DNA of 64,000 bases, taken from positions 53,794,617 to 53,858,616 of the forward strand of contig NC_087070.1 of assembly GCF_963678635.1 (NCBI RefSeq), in the 5' to 3' direction. The position numbers were made by a program, and so were the translations under genes. This document shows, piece by piece, positions 55,058 through 63,652 of this stretch (positions are counted from its first letter, which is position 1; every line of letters starts with the position of its first letter). Below the pieces are notes generated by a model that searched no databases, was not told the DNA's origin, and saw only the letters and a list, made by a program, of their open reading frames with translations. Source of the DNA: Symsagittifera roscoffensis (lineage: Eukaryota; Xenacoelomorpha; Acoela; Convolutidae).

Positions 55058-55655
55058 TTTTAACATTATACTTCACTATCTTGAAACCTTCGAAACATTT
55101 TTCATTTACATTTTTCAAAATAACATGCTGACAAGTACGTAATAATTCTAGTTCAAAATAAACCAATAGGATTCATCCAATCCGTCACTTTCTCTAACTC
55201 AAACTAAGACCAATTAGACGAATCATATAGAACTCCAGGCACATCTATAACTATAACTTTACGACCTCCAGGTCAAAAATAAGCAAACCACTCCAACTTG
55301 ACAACTAAAATAAATATCACCATAATACCGTACCCCTCCCTTATCTAATAACCCAAAGATCAACAATATTTCCCCAACTCAGACCACGAATACCCCCAAA
55401 GCAAATTTGTTAACTTAGCCTAAAGTAACAAAATGAACATTTTAATTAGCCTAAAGTATAAAAATCTCACCATACCCCGGATCATTTGACAAACAAAAAT
55501 AAAGAAAAAGACGACCTCCCAGTCACAATGAAAATTGCCCCCAACAATTTTTTACAAAACTCAACCCACTTGTCAAAAAACTAATAAATAATCCGACCAC
55601 ACTAGAAAATCGCCTCAAACAGCAAAAAATATTCGACCAAGAGATCATTTCTTAA
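55058..55655 (+). promoter_or_regulatory. Internal non-coding region between pol and the 3' ORFs
   Basis: About 600 nt without a long frame. It contains direct repeats TTAGCCTAAAGTA (about 55413 and 55445) and two ACGACCTCC motifs (55261, 55511), also seen in the 5' leader at 45922 (ACGACCTC). It may hold a splice acceptor, internal promoter or ribosome entry for the downstream genes; no experiment-grade evidence. Confidence 0.4.
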
Positions 55656-55886
55656 ATGCTCTTCTCTCAATCAGTTACTCAAATACTCATAAATCTTAAA
55701 CATTTTTTTACAATACTTGAAACCTTTATAATATTTCTTTTTGATATACTTGAATCTTTTCTAATAATCCTAATCATTTTTTGTAACATTTTTTTAATTT
55801 TCTACACTATTCTCGAACTATTCCTCCAACTTTCCAAAACCCTTGATTATATCCACAGGTACGATTTATACAACTTGTCTAAATGA
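55656..55886 (+). CDS. Element ORF C, small hydrophobic protein (76 aa)
   Basis: MLFSQSVTQILINLKHFF then an almost continuous Ile/Leu/Phe stretch (FIIFLFDILESFLIILII, FLIFYTILELFLQL) to a short polar end. One or two membrane segments are expected. No family recognised. Its TGA stop overlaps the next start as ATGA at 55883. The size and hydrophobicity recall viral small membrane proteins or viroporins, but that is only analogy. Confidence 0.5.
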   Translation: MLFSQSVTQILINLKHFFTILETFIIFLFDILESFLIILIIFCNIFLIFYTILELFLQLSKTLDYIHRYDLYNLSK

Positions 55887-56071
55887 TACGAACAATTTTC
55901 AGTAGAACCGATATTTTTTTATTGTTTGTAATTTTCATAACATTTTTATCATCCCTCATTTTGACCATCTGTAAATGTATAAAGAAAGCAATCCTCACAT
56001 TTGCCCTAGCAACAGTCCTTCTAATTCTTTTTTTGGAAGAATATTATAATAAACACAAAATTTCTCACTAA
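55883..56071 (+). CDS. Element ORF D, small membrane protein (62 aa)
   Basis: Two hydrophobic segments, IFLLFVIFITFLSSLILTI and AILTFALATVLLILFL, separated by a Cys/Lys-containing loop (CKCIKK), giving a hairpin-like membrane topology, and a charged end (EEYYNKHK). It starts at the ATGA overlap with ORF C. No family recognised. Confidence 0.5.
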   Translation: MIRTIFSRTDIFLLFVIFITFLSSLILTICKCIKKAILTFALATVLLILFLEEYYNKHKISH

Positions 56072-56079
56072 AGTAATAA

Positions 56080-57213
56080 TTCAAAAAACCATCAAAAATT
56101 GCTACCCAACAGTCACAGAATCAGTCTTCACCGACATCATCCCAAGATAACCAAACACCACCTTCAACTACTCAAAATCCTCAAACATCTACACGAATTT
56201 CTTTTCAAGACAATCCATACACTTTTGAAAAACGACATACTCGTTTATCAGAACCACTAGAACCAGTTCAACAACAAGCACCTTTAAGCGAACCAACATA
56301 TAACCTATATCCAACACTACCACAAGAACTAAGTAGAATAAAAAATTCTAGTCAAAACCAAAATACAGTCGAAATAAATAGACAAATTATACATCCTCGA
56401 CGAAACAGAAATTTTCAAACTCCCCGAGTTCATTTTGATATACCTCAATCCCCATCACAAAACACTCCAGAAAACCCCATTGGTATATTACCAGAAACCC
56501 CTACGCTTCTTTCACAACGTAGCACCTCAAGCCTACCATCAGATTACTTAGGTTCAACACCAACATCTGAGCAAATACGTGAAAATCCTTTCAACCCCAC
56601 AAACCAAACATCACGATTCCCATATTGGACTACACATTCATTTACACAAGGTGAACCAAATTTAGTCAATGACCCCATAGATATTTCTACGGATATAACA
56701 ACATCCTCATCACTACCAGAAACATTATCACTACCATCAACACCATCAATAAGCCAGTTTTCACCACCACCTTTTAACTTAAATTTTCCAAATAATCTCG
56801 ACGCCAGATATCGAGAACAATCATCAATAAATATTCCTTTAAGACTAGATTGGAATACATTTACAGCACCTCCACCACTATTTGGACAACATCAAGAAAG
56901 TAACCGCCTTCATAACTGGGCACTTAATAGATTACAATATCGCCAAGATATTCACAACGATATCCGTGATCACAATATTCAAATACTCCAACAAAACAGT
57001 TTACAATTAAAGTTTGAAATCACAGTTAAGTTAAATAATATTACCCAACATCCCTACCCATTAAATCCACCTAACATAACAGCTCAATCACTACCACCAC
57101 CGTTTATAACTACTGAAGTAATATACAAATACGACAGATATACCAAAAACACAATTGGCTACATTACATTTTATAATCCATACTCAGGATTATCATACAC
57201 ATGTATATTCTAA
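56080..57213 (+). CDS. Element ORF E, 377-codon open frame with no methionine
   Basis: The frame is open from just after the double stop TAATAA (56074-56079) to TAA at 57211-57213; I read every codon and found no stop and no ATG. The first 250 residues are Pro/Ser/Thr/Gln-rich (SQNQSSPTSSQDNQTPP, LPETLSLPSTPSIS). The rest looks more folded (RLHNWALNRLQYRQDIHNDI, EVIYKYDRYTKNTIGYITF). Composition matches the neighbouring element genes, so this is a real coding frame. Expression needs an upstream exon, a non-AUG start, or fusion by splicing. Its last 13 nt overlap the Env ATG. The function is unknown; it is not a frameshift extension of ORF D, because stops at 56074-56079 block that. Confidence 0.7.
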   Translation, partial: FKKPSKIATQQSQNQSSPTSSQDNQTPPSTTQNPQTSTRISFQDNPYTFEKRHTRLSEPLEPVQQQAPLSEPTYNLYPTLPQELSRIKNSSQNQNTVEINRQIIHPRRNRNFQTPRVHFDIPQSPSQNTPENPIGILPETPTLLSQRSTSSLPSDYLGSTPTSEQIRENPFNPTNQTSRFPYWTTHSFTQGEPNLVNDPIDISTDITTSSSLPETLSLPSTPSISQFSPPPFNLNFPNNLDARYREQSSINIPLRLDWNTFTAPPPLFGQHQESNRLHNWALNRLQYRQDIHNDIRDHNIQILQQNSLQLKFEITVKLNNITQHPYPLNPPNITAQSLPPPFITTEVIYKYDRYTKNTIGYITFYNPYSGLSYTCIF

Positions 57214-59819
57214 AATTATTAATTTTTCTCCAACTCCTTTTTCTAGTAATCTCAAATCAAAACATAAACCCTTCCCCTCGTACAGGACCACAAGATTTAT
57301 TAGTAACACATTACGATTGTGAAGAAAATGAACAAAAAACACTACATAAATATGCAATAAATCAAGTATCACAATGTGAAACAGAACCACAAGCTATAGA
57401 AACCACAGATGTAATAGCAACACTCTATTCAAAAGCCCGAGCAACAACAGTTACAGGTTATAAATTCACAGCAACATTTTCCGAAAAGAAAGTACATTGT
57501 TCACAAGTCTCGAACGGAAACAAAAACCGACTTGACCATGAATCATTCTATCAAAGTAATATAGAACGTCTTTTACATCTCAATCCCGACGATTGTAAAA
57601 ATGAATTACTTAGACTAAACATCACACGAAATAAAAACTCCCAAAGAAAGTTAGTTAATTTTCAAGTTTTTCCAGACTCTGTACATCAATCACAACTTGA
57701 AAGACACCAAGGACATATAAAACTAGACGAAAAATACCCGTATAACGGCGCACACGGACGATTAACCTATGACCTACACGATAAACATTGGATACCACAC
57801 ATTGGTATAAATAACCCATCAAACTGCAAAGCAGACACAAAAAATAAAGGATACCAAGAAATAATGTTTTTTGATTGGAAAATACAACTCGAAAAAATAC
57901 AACTAACACGAGATTTATCAGATAATACAATGATCTATCAAGGAATCCGATTACCTTGTAAAAATGATCAAGGTTATTGCGACCCTACAACGAGAACACA
58001 AGCAACAATTGTTTGGTTCCCCGAAGATACATGTACAACATTTCAAGTAGCAAAAATACACGCTCGTATGATAAAATTTCACGAAAAATATTTTATACAA
58101 TCAATTCCATATGAACAAGTCCATCCATCACGAAAACTAAGTTCTAATTTTAGAAACATAGACAATATAGAAAACAAATTGACACGTTTTCAAATATATC
58201 AAGAAACAGAACTTGCATGTAAATACAGGAATCCACTTCACAGAACACAATACTCTGAAATATTAGTTGAATACGAAAAAGGATTCGACATGACCACTGG
58301 AAAAATAAAAATCGACCCATATGCCACAGGTCATCCTTTAAACGAAGGAACATCCTATATACCAGTTAATTTTGAAAAAAGCAACGGACAACCTGGTGGA
58401 CATCTAAAACCCCATGACACCAGAAGCACACGCTTACAAGAATTATCACTAATGAATACTACATATTTCGGTAATATCCACTATGATATTCATTTAGATA
58501 TGAAACTAGATTATACAATTAGCCGAATTTTTCAAGAAATGTCACTCTCCGAATTAGAAACACTACACCACCTATGCGAATTAGAACGAACACAAATATT
58601 ACAATCACTTGCACTAGCAGTATTAAAAATACCCTATGCAGGATACTTATTATCTGGAAATAGATCAAATTTTTTAGACTATGAAGGAAACATCTTATGG
58701 TTTTATACTTGTACTAAAAAAGTATCACCACTATACGTTTTTGAAGATAAACGATGTTATAAAAGAATCCCTATCTTTTATAAGAATAAAGTACATTTCG
58801 TGGATACACTTTCACGAAGAACCTATTTCTGGGATACCGCAGTCCCATGTGGATCAGAAAACAGCCACAATGTAGTACAACTAAACCCTGATGAAAATAA
58901 ATATTATCTTCTCACTCCATATCCCACATTAATGCAATCACTCAAAAAATTTTCACCAGAAAGCATTCGCGCTATTGCTCGAAACCCAAATATAGACTTA
59001 CAATTAATAGGAATCTATTCAAAATCAGATATTCAACATCACATTAGAACACAACAATTCCAAGAATTATTAACACAAATGGACACTATACAAAGACAAT
59101 CAATAGACCAAAATTTACGCAAACTTGCAGAAACCGCAGGATTTGCCGATATCTACACGCAAGACTATAGCGGATATTTCAAAGACATTAAAGATTATAT
59201 ATATCTAAACGGTGAAAAATACCGTCCCCAAGATATATCACCAATTAACATTTTTAGCTTTGTTACACTCAAAAATGAGATCCTCGATTTTCTAGGATGG
59301 CCCTACTACATCTTAGAAAAATTGACTATTTTATACGCAATGTTTAACTTTATTGGATTTCTTTTCTCACTTTTAAAAGGAATCTACAACACATGTGCTA
59401 TACACACACAAGTAAACAGACAAGCAAGCGTAGCACGCATACTCTTTGCAGGATTTTTTGGAATCTTTTCTACATCTATAAACAAAATTCTTTTAGACGC
59501 ACAAATAAAAGAATATAACACAAAAATAGCAACACGACAAAATACATACGACGAAGAACATAACAATGTAGACATAACGCCAACGGCACCACAATTACCA
59601 CCACTACCAAATAACCATCCACTATCCCTAGTCCCACGAAATTTTCGAAATTTAGCCATCACACATAATCCAAATTTTCGACTCACCACATCACAAAGTC
59701 CCATTCAACATATAATGACACACCAGTCACAAGATGATAATACTTATGAACAAATTATTGAACAACCCCATACCACCGCTTTTCAGTCTCAAAATAATCA
59801 TTTTTTTAGCCCACGATGA
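57201..59819 (+). CDS. env: Element Env-like membrane glycoprotein (872 aa)
   Basis: Begins with a clear signal peptide (MYILKLLIFLQLLFLVIS). The ectodomain of about 680 residues has many Cys and N-glycosylation sequons (NIT, NTT, NRS). Near residues 705-730 lies a membrane segment (LTILYAMFNFIGFLFSLL), then a second hydrophobic stretch at 744-766 (RILFAGFFGIFSTSI), and a tail of about 105 residues with PQLPPLP and YEQII. A minimal RSTR (408-411) is the only RXXR-like cleavage candidate I noticed. Position after pol, signal peptide and C-terminal anchor make it Env-like. The segment KRCYKRIPIFYKNKVHF with a following VPC recalls class III-type fusion glycoproteins such as those of chuvirus-like envelopes; I hold that loosely. 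It starts inside ORF E and ends in an ATGA with the next ORF. Confidence 0.8.
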   Translation: MYILKLLIFLQLLFLVISNQNINPSPRTGPQDLLVTHYDCEENEQKTLHKYAINQVSQCETEPQAIETTDVIATLYSKARATTVTGYKFTATFSEKKVHCSQVSNGNKNRLDHESFYQSNIERLLHLNPDDCKNELLRLNITRNKNSQRKLVNFQVFPDSVHQSQLERHQGHIKLDEKYPYNGAHGRLTYDLHDKHWIPHIGINNPSNCKADTKNKGYQEIMFFDWKIQLEKIQLTRDLSDNTMIYQGIRLPCKNDQGYCDPTTRTQATIVWFPEDTCTTFQVAKIHARMIKFHEKYFIQSIPYEQVHPSRKLSSNFRNIDNIENKLTRFQIYQETELACKYRNPLHRTQYSEILVEYEKGFDMTTGKIKIDPYATGHPLNEGTSYIPVNFEKSNGQPGGHLKPHDTRSTRLQELSLMNTTYFGNIHYDIHLDMKLDYTISRIFQEMSLSELETLHHLCELERTQILQSLALAVLKIPYAGYLLSGNRSNFLDYEGNILWFYTCTKKVSPLYVFEDKRCYKRIPIFYKNKVHFVDTLSRRTYFWDTAVPCGSENSHNVVQLNPDENKYYLLTPYPTLMQSLKKFSPESIRAIARNPNIDLQLIGIYSKSDIQHHIRTQQFQELLTQMDTIQRQSIDQNLRKLAETAGFADIYTQDYSGYFKDIKDYIYLNGEKYRPQDISPINIFSFVTLKNEILDFLGWPYYILEKLTILYAMFNFIGFLFSLLKGIYNTCAIHTQVNRQASVARILFAGFFGIFSTSINKILLDAQIKEYNTKIATRQNTYDEEHNNVDITPTAPQLPPLPNNHPLSLVPRNFRNLAITHNPNFRLTTSQSPIQHIMTHQSQDDNTYEQIIEQPHTTAFQSQNNHFFSPR

Positions 59820-61621
59820 GCCGCCAACTTGGATCACTACACCGATCAAATTCCCACCCAACCAATCTTACCTCCCCAATCCCAATAATACCACTTTTTG
59901 CTTTTCCGCCACCCGATTTTCCATCTAGTAATGTAACATCAGGCATGAATTCCGACACTAATTCACACATCTCAGTTTTATATTCCATCTCACAACTCAA
60001 TAACCCGAATATTGAAACCCCCGATGAATTTGCCGACTCAGAACCATCCCCATCCAATAATTTTCATTACTCTTCTAACTTTTCTCAACCCCCTTTTCAA
60101 CCCATATTATCCAATAACCCTGACCCAATCACCCCCACACCCTCTTATGCTTCCCAAGTTACCCCAACCTACTCCTCATACCATTCTGACCAATCATCTC
60201 ATTCTCCAGACACCCCCCGAATCTCCCCAGAGCTAGATAATTTTATTACCCTTCAACAACAACCCTACCACCTTAATACCCCAACCATAAACCAAATCTC
60301 CTCCACAATAAATTCATCCAACCCCCCTACCCCTACACCCTCTTCAAATTATACTGAATCATTAGCACCATCATCCACATCAACTGAATCTTCACTCAAC
60401 ACTAATAGAGCTTACCGCACTTTTAAAAGAAAGTTCCCCAACCATCCTTTCCCAGCAAAACCAGGAACAGCCCGTGAATACATCAACCACCCCAAGCATA
60501 CTAACACAAAAGAATTTTTAGCCATCACTTTACCCTCATTCCCACAATACACCTTAAATACCCCCCACGACACTAACGAAACACGCAACTTCGTAGATGA
60601 ATACGTTTTAATGCCCACTCTCTCTTGGACCTCATATTATCATTTTACTAACCCTCTTTGCTTACCATTATCTAACACTCACATCGATATAGAACGAAAT
60701 ACGGACATGCTATATCGACTCACTACACCACTAACACCTAGACAATTTACTTACGTTGGATATAAAAAATCACTAAAAACACACACTGCACCTAGAGCTA
60801 ACGAATATACACTCGAATACTATGATCACAACATCATCAGAGCTAACCAAGATCAATTCTTAGACGACGATCGCTTCGCTAATCCACAAATTACCGAGAA
60901 ATTTTTCATCAAGACACCATATACATTCACACTAAACATCTTCGACCGAAAGTTTGATCACATTATTTCAGAAGCACTAACAGACACACAAGCATACGAA
61001 AGTTTTAAAGAACGCTTCCAAATATTTTCACTAACCTTTCATTTCCTTGCACCACACGAAAGAGATTTACACTGCTCACACGATATTATGTTGCGCACTA
61101 AACAAACCCACACATATAGTTATTATCGCTTCATCCAAAATCACTTTGACCTACACACACCCTCTAGACAACCACACCATCGTTTTCAATTCATTAATTC
61201 CAAATACACTTCACCATTTTTTCTAAATTTCACATATTGTATTAAAGACACTAACCTTCATGGTATTCTTCGAAATTATGACCCCATAACCCAAATGTAC
61301 ATCTTCTGTCCCATTACCAAGACCTTCAACGCCGAAGAATCCCGACCCTTCCTTATCCCGCACGAGTTTGTACAACCTATAGAAATCCCAATTTTAGAAT
61401 TCATCCACAACACTAAATTCAATCACAAATTATATAATCTAATCCAAAACACACCTTATGAGTTTGCAGTTGGCACTGAAGAACTAACCACTATCAAGGC
61501 ACTCCAATTGCTTTGGCCACTGCTTCAGACTAAAAATATCATCCGCATCTTAGCTAAACTACTAACAACTTCAGAACTAATTCACGACATCTTCCCCCAC
61601 GGTTTTTTCCCCGACGACTAA
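59816..61621 (+). CDS. Element ORF F, 601-aa protein of unknown function
   Basis: The start overlaps the Env stop as ATGA at 59816. Residues 1-195 are Ser/Pro/Thr/Asn-rich and probably disordered; residues 200-601 look folded, with aromatic-rich stretches (FVDEYVLMPTLSWTSYYHF, FQIFSLTFHFLAPHERDL, YSYYRFIQNHFDLH). No signal peptide, membrane segment, zinc motif or enzyme signature that I recognise. Being the last gene, intact and of the element's own composition, it is likely functional; tegument/matrix-like, regulatory or host-interaction roles are all possible. A splice donor CAG/GTAAGT follows the stop by 3 nt. Confidence 0.75.
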   Translation: MSRQLGSLHRSNSHPTNLTSPIPIIPLFAFPPPDFPSSNVTSGMNSDTNSHISVLYSISQLNNPNIETPDEFADSEPSPSNNFHYSSNFSQPPFQPILSNNPDPITPTPSYASQVTPTYSSYHSDQSSHSPDTPRISPELDNFITLQQQPYHLNTPTINQISSTINSSNPPTPTPSSNYTESLAPSSTSTESSLNTNRAYRTFKRKFPNHPFPAKPGTAREYINHPKHTNTKEFLAITLPSFPQYTLNTPHDTNETRNFVDEYVLMPTLSWTSYYHFTNPLCLPLSNTHIDIERNTDMLYRLTTPLTPRQFTYVGYKKSLKTHTAPRANEYTLEYYDHNIIRANQDQFLDDDRFANPQITEKFFIKTPYTFTLNIFDRKFDHIISEALTDTQAYESFKERFQIFSLTFHFLAPHERDLHCSHDIMLRTKQTHTYSYYRFIQNHFDLHTPSRQPHHRFQFINSKYTSPFFLNFTYCIKDTNLHGILRNYDPITQMYIFCPITKTFNAEESRPFLIPHEFVQPIEIPILEFIHNTKFNHKLYNLIQNTPYEFAVGTEELTTIKALQLLWPLLQTKNIIRILAKLLTTSELIHDIFPHGFFPDD

Positions 61622-61624
61622 CAG

Positions 61625-61704
61625 GTAAGTATGAATTAAATGAATATTACTAACTAATTGAAATATTAAAAAAACTCACCATACTTTATCCATGTTTTCC
61701 TTAG
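61625..61704 (+). other. Probable 80-nt intron directly after the last stop codon
   Basis: Donor CAG/GTAAGT at 61622-61630, a perfect TACTAAC branch-point-like heptamer at 61648-61654, and a TTTTCCTTAG acceptor ending at 61704. A second branch-like TACTAAC (61973) and a CGCACAG acceptor (62007) offer an alternative longer intron of 383 nt. Confidence 0.65.
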
Positions 61705-63228
61705 ATTTTTAGCCTTCATCCGACGATCACCTACAAAAACCACAAAAGACAAATAAAAATCGCAAATTTCATCAAACAAGATTTCAACAATTCTATTAAT
61801 CTCTTACACTTATAAATTTATAAATTTAATACCAATGCAGTAAATTCATTTCTAAAATTTTCCCCACAAGCAGTAAATTTAATTATGATGAAAATTTGTA
61901 ACTTAAAATTCCCCCATAACTAGCAGTAAATTTCCAAATTCTATGCAGTAAATTAATAAAATGCAATTGCAGTACTAACCTTTTGATATTTTCATTCATT
62001 CGCACAGAAATTCTATCCACACTCGCACAGCTCGCCCACGAAGAATTGTTTAAAATAATGAATTTCAGTTTCAAGTTTTCACACTCAACAACTCTAACAT
62101 ATAATAACATGTTTCAAACCTTCCTTTAACCCGGTTGGAAAGGAATCATATACTAAACAAAACTAACCAACGCAGCTTACTAAATACCACAAATCATAGA
62201 ATAACAGCATGACTAAGAAAAGGAAATCAACGGTACCCAAACCGGATTAACCCAGTTTAAAACTGGATAATTTATTCTTTTGAAGACTATTATAAAGTCT
62301 AAGAAAGAAAAAATAAAACACAAAAAAGTCGAAAGACAAACCCATACCACAAACAATTTGATTTTTGAAAAAAGGACACAACCAACAAAACATAAGAAAA
62401 ACCACAACAAACCCAACATAAAACGTTGTCACATAACAGGACCCCTCACAAAAAACCGCATGAAATCATACTCCCACTCCTGGCCTAACCCACCAGGAAG
62501 GACGTCCTGAGCATGCTCTATAGCCGGCCTAACCCACCGTGCTACATCCACGCTTTGTGACCACACCTCTATTTTTAATAAGAGCTACTCAAGTGTGAGT
62601 AACTCTTCAAAATAACCGAACTAAAACAAAAAGCTTTTGTGAAAACAACTAACTAAAATCATTATTAAAAAATATTAAACTAATAAAAGTTTTATAAAAT
62701 GTAAATTACATTATGCAATACATAGATCAGAATACAACACCAAGGACGAACATCCAAAGACAAAACGACCCCACTACACTCGAGAGAGAATGACCAACCA
62801 CAATCGATATGCCACTCACAATCACAACTCAAAGGATTTAGAGTACGACTTGACTTCGCAGAAAAGGACTTCATTGAACTAGACCAATGACCACCTCGAT
62901 GTTCAAGTATACGTACAGATCCGAGTAACCAGGCATCCCCTCCACGCACAATCTCCACGCCATTCCCAAACTAGATCAGACACAAAAGAAGTTCTCCACG
63001 CAGAACAGAAAAACCTGACATAGCCAACCATTCTGAAATCAGATTTGAGTTTGTTGCAAAGACTTAGTCGTTGTCACTAGAAGACACAACGTCTTATGTC
63101 TCTAACTCCAGCTTCCTGGAACTTCTTTAACAAAAAGAAAACAGAAGAAATAAGATGTTCGCCAAACACCAACGTCCATCATCCATCCTTCGAATTGCAG
63201 AAGAACTATTCTAAAAAACTCTGTAAAA
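61705..63228 (+). promoter_or_regulatory. Element 3' non-coding region
   Basis: About 1.5 kb with no convincing gene. It holds four GCAGTAAATT repeats (61834-61955), a Lys-rich 76-codon frame (62280-62510) that I do not call, and a palindrome cluster at 62478-62538. Probably carries RNA processing, export or packaging signals. Confidence 0.5.
62478..62538 (+). other. Stacked palindromes between GGCCTAACCCACC repeats
   Basis: TCCTGG...CCAGGA (62478-62498), AGGACGTCCT (62499-62508) and GAGCATGCTC (62509-62518) follow one another without gaps, and the 13-nt direct repeat GGCCTAACCCACC occurs at 62482 and 62526. This looks like a structured RNA element. Confidence 0.6.
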
Positions 63229-63238
63229 CCCGGATGGG
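63229..63238 (+). promoter_or_regulatory. Weak polypurine tract
   Basis: CCCGGATGGG lies directly before the 3' LTR. It is short and impure for a plus-strand primer; a longer A/G-rich run (AAAAAGAAAACAGAAGAAATAAG) lies about 80 bp upstream and could serve instead. Confidence 0.35.
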
Positions 63239-63648
63239 TGGAACCTGATCTAAACTACATTTTATGATTGGATAATTTAGATATTTTACCAATGTAAAGT
63301 ATTTAATATTAACCAATCATGATCCATCTAACTAACAACCCACTTATTTGTAAGTGCTGAAGTTACTTGTAATTTCAGCACCAGAGAGATTTGAATTTAA
63401 CTTAGAAATTAGTTGGACTCTCCCGAGCACTTCAGCAGCCGCAATAAACCAGTATACCCTAGATCTATTGAGCCTAGCAGAGACTAGTTAAACAACCTGA
63501 GACTAGATAGTATAAGAGTAAGATTAGGATCGGTATTAGACTAAGAAGTTGCACGAATCTATCCGGCCGAAAATAAGATAGCGTGACGAGCAGACGGTGT
63601 ACCCTATCCGAAATTACTCTATGAGTTAACCAACTCGGTCCTAACTCA
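63239..63648 (+). repeat. 3' LTR
   Basis: 410 bp, matching 44731-45140 at every position I compared. The AATAAA is at 63443-63448 and should end the transcript. Confidence 0.93.
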
Positions 63649-63652
63649 GTAT
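63649..63652. other. Target-site duplication GTAT, 3' copy
   Basis: Matches 44727-44730. Confidence 0.85.

Larger units (their letters stand above)
44731..63648 (+). mobile_element. Complete 18.9-kb Ty3/Gypsy-type LTR retroelement with Env and accessory ORFs
   Basis: Bounded by two 410-bp LTRs that I read as identical, each starting TGGAACC and ending CTAACTCA, with GTAT target duplications at 44727-44730 and 63649-63652. Order: LTR, PBS, 1.2-kb leader, 155-aa ORF, 509-aa ORF, 2273-aa Gag-Pol, 0.6-kb internal non-coding region, two small hydrophobic ORFs, a 377-codon Met-less frame, Env-like ORF, 601-aa ORF, 1.6-kb 3' non-coding region, LTR. All long frames are intact. Pol order PR-RT-RNaseH-IN, the YLDD box and a GPY-like tail point to Metaviridae. 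Usual errantivirus-like elements are 5-10 kb, so the size and gene number are exceptional. Identical LTRs and intact frames imply a very recent, possibly active, insertion. Confidence 0.93.

Noticed and set aside
55883-56080. ORF D continuing into ORF E by ribosomal frameshift
   Set aside because: The ORF E frame has two stops at 56074-56079, after ORF D has already ended at 56071.
62280-62510. Lys-rich 76-codon frame in the 3' non-coding region
   Set aside because: Low complexity (Lys/His/Asn) follows from A-rich composition; no overlap or coupling with other ORFs as the accepted ones show.
62692-62958. 88-codon minus-strand frame in the element's 3' non-coding region
   Set aside because: Needs a GTG start, lies against the element's strand and has no family signature; probably chance.
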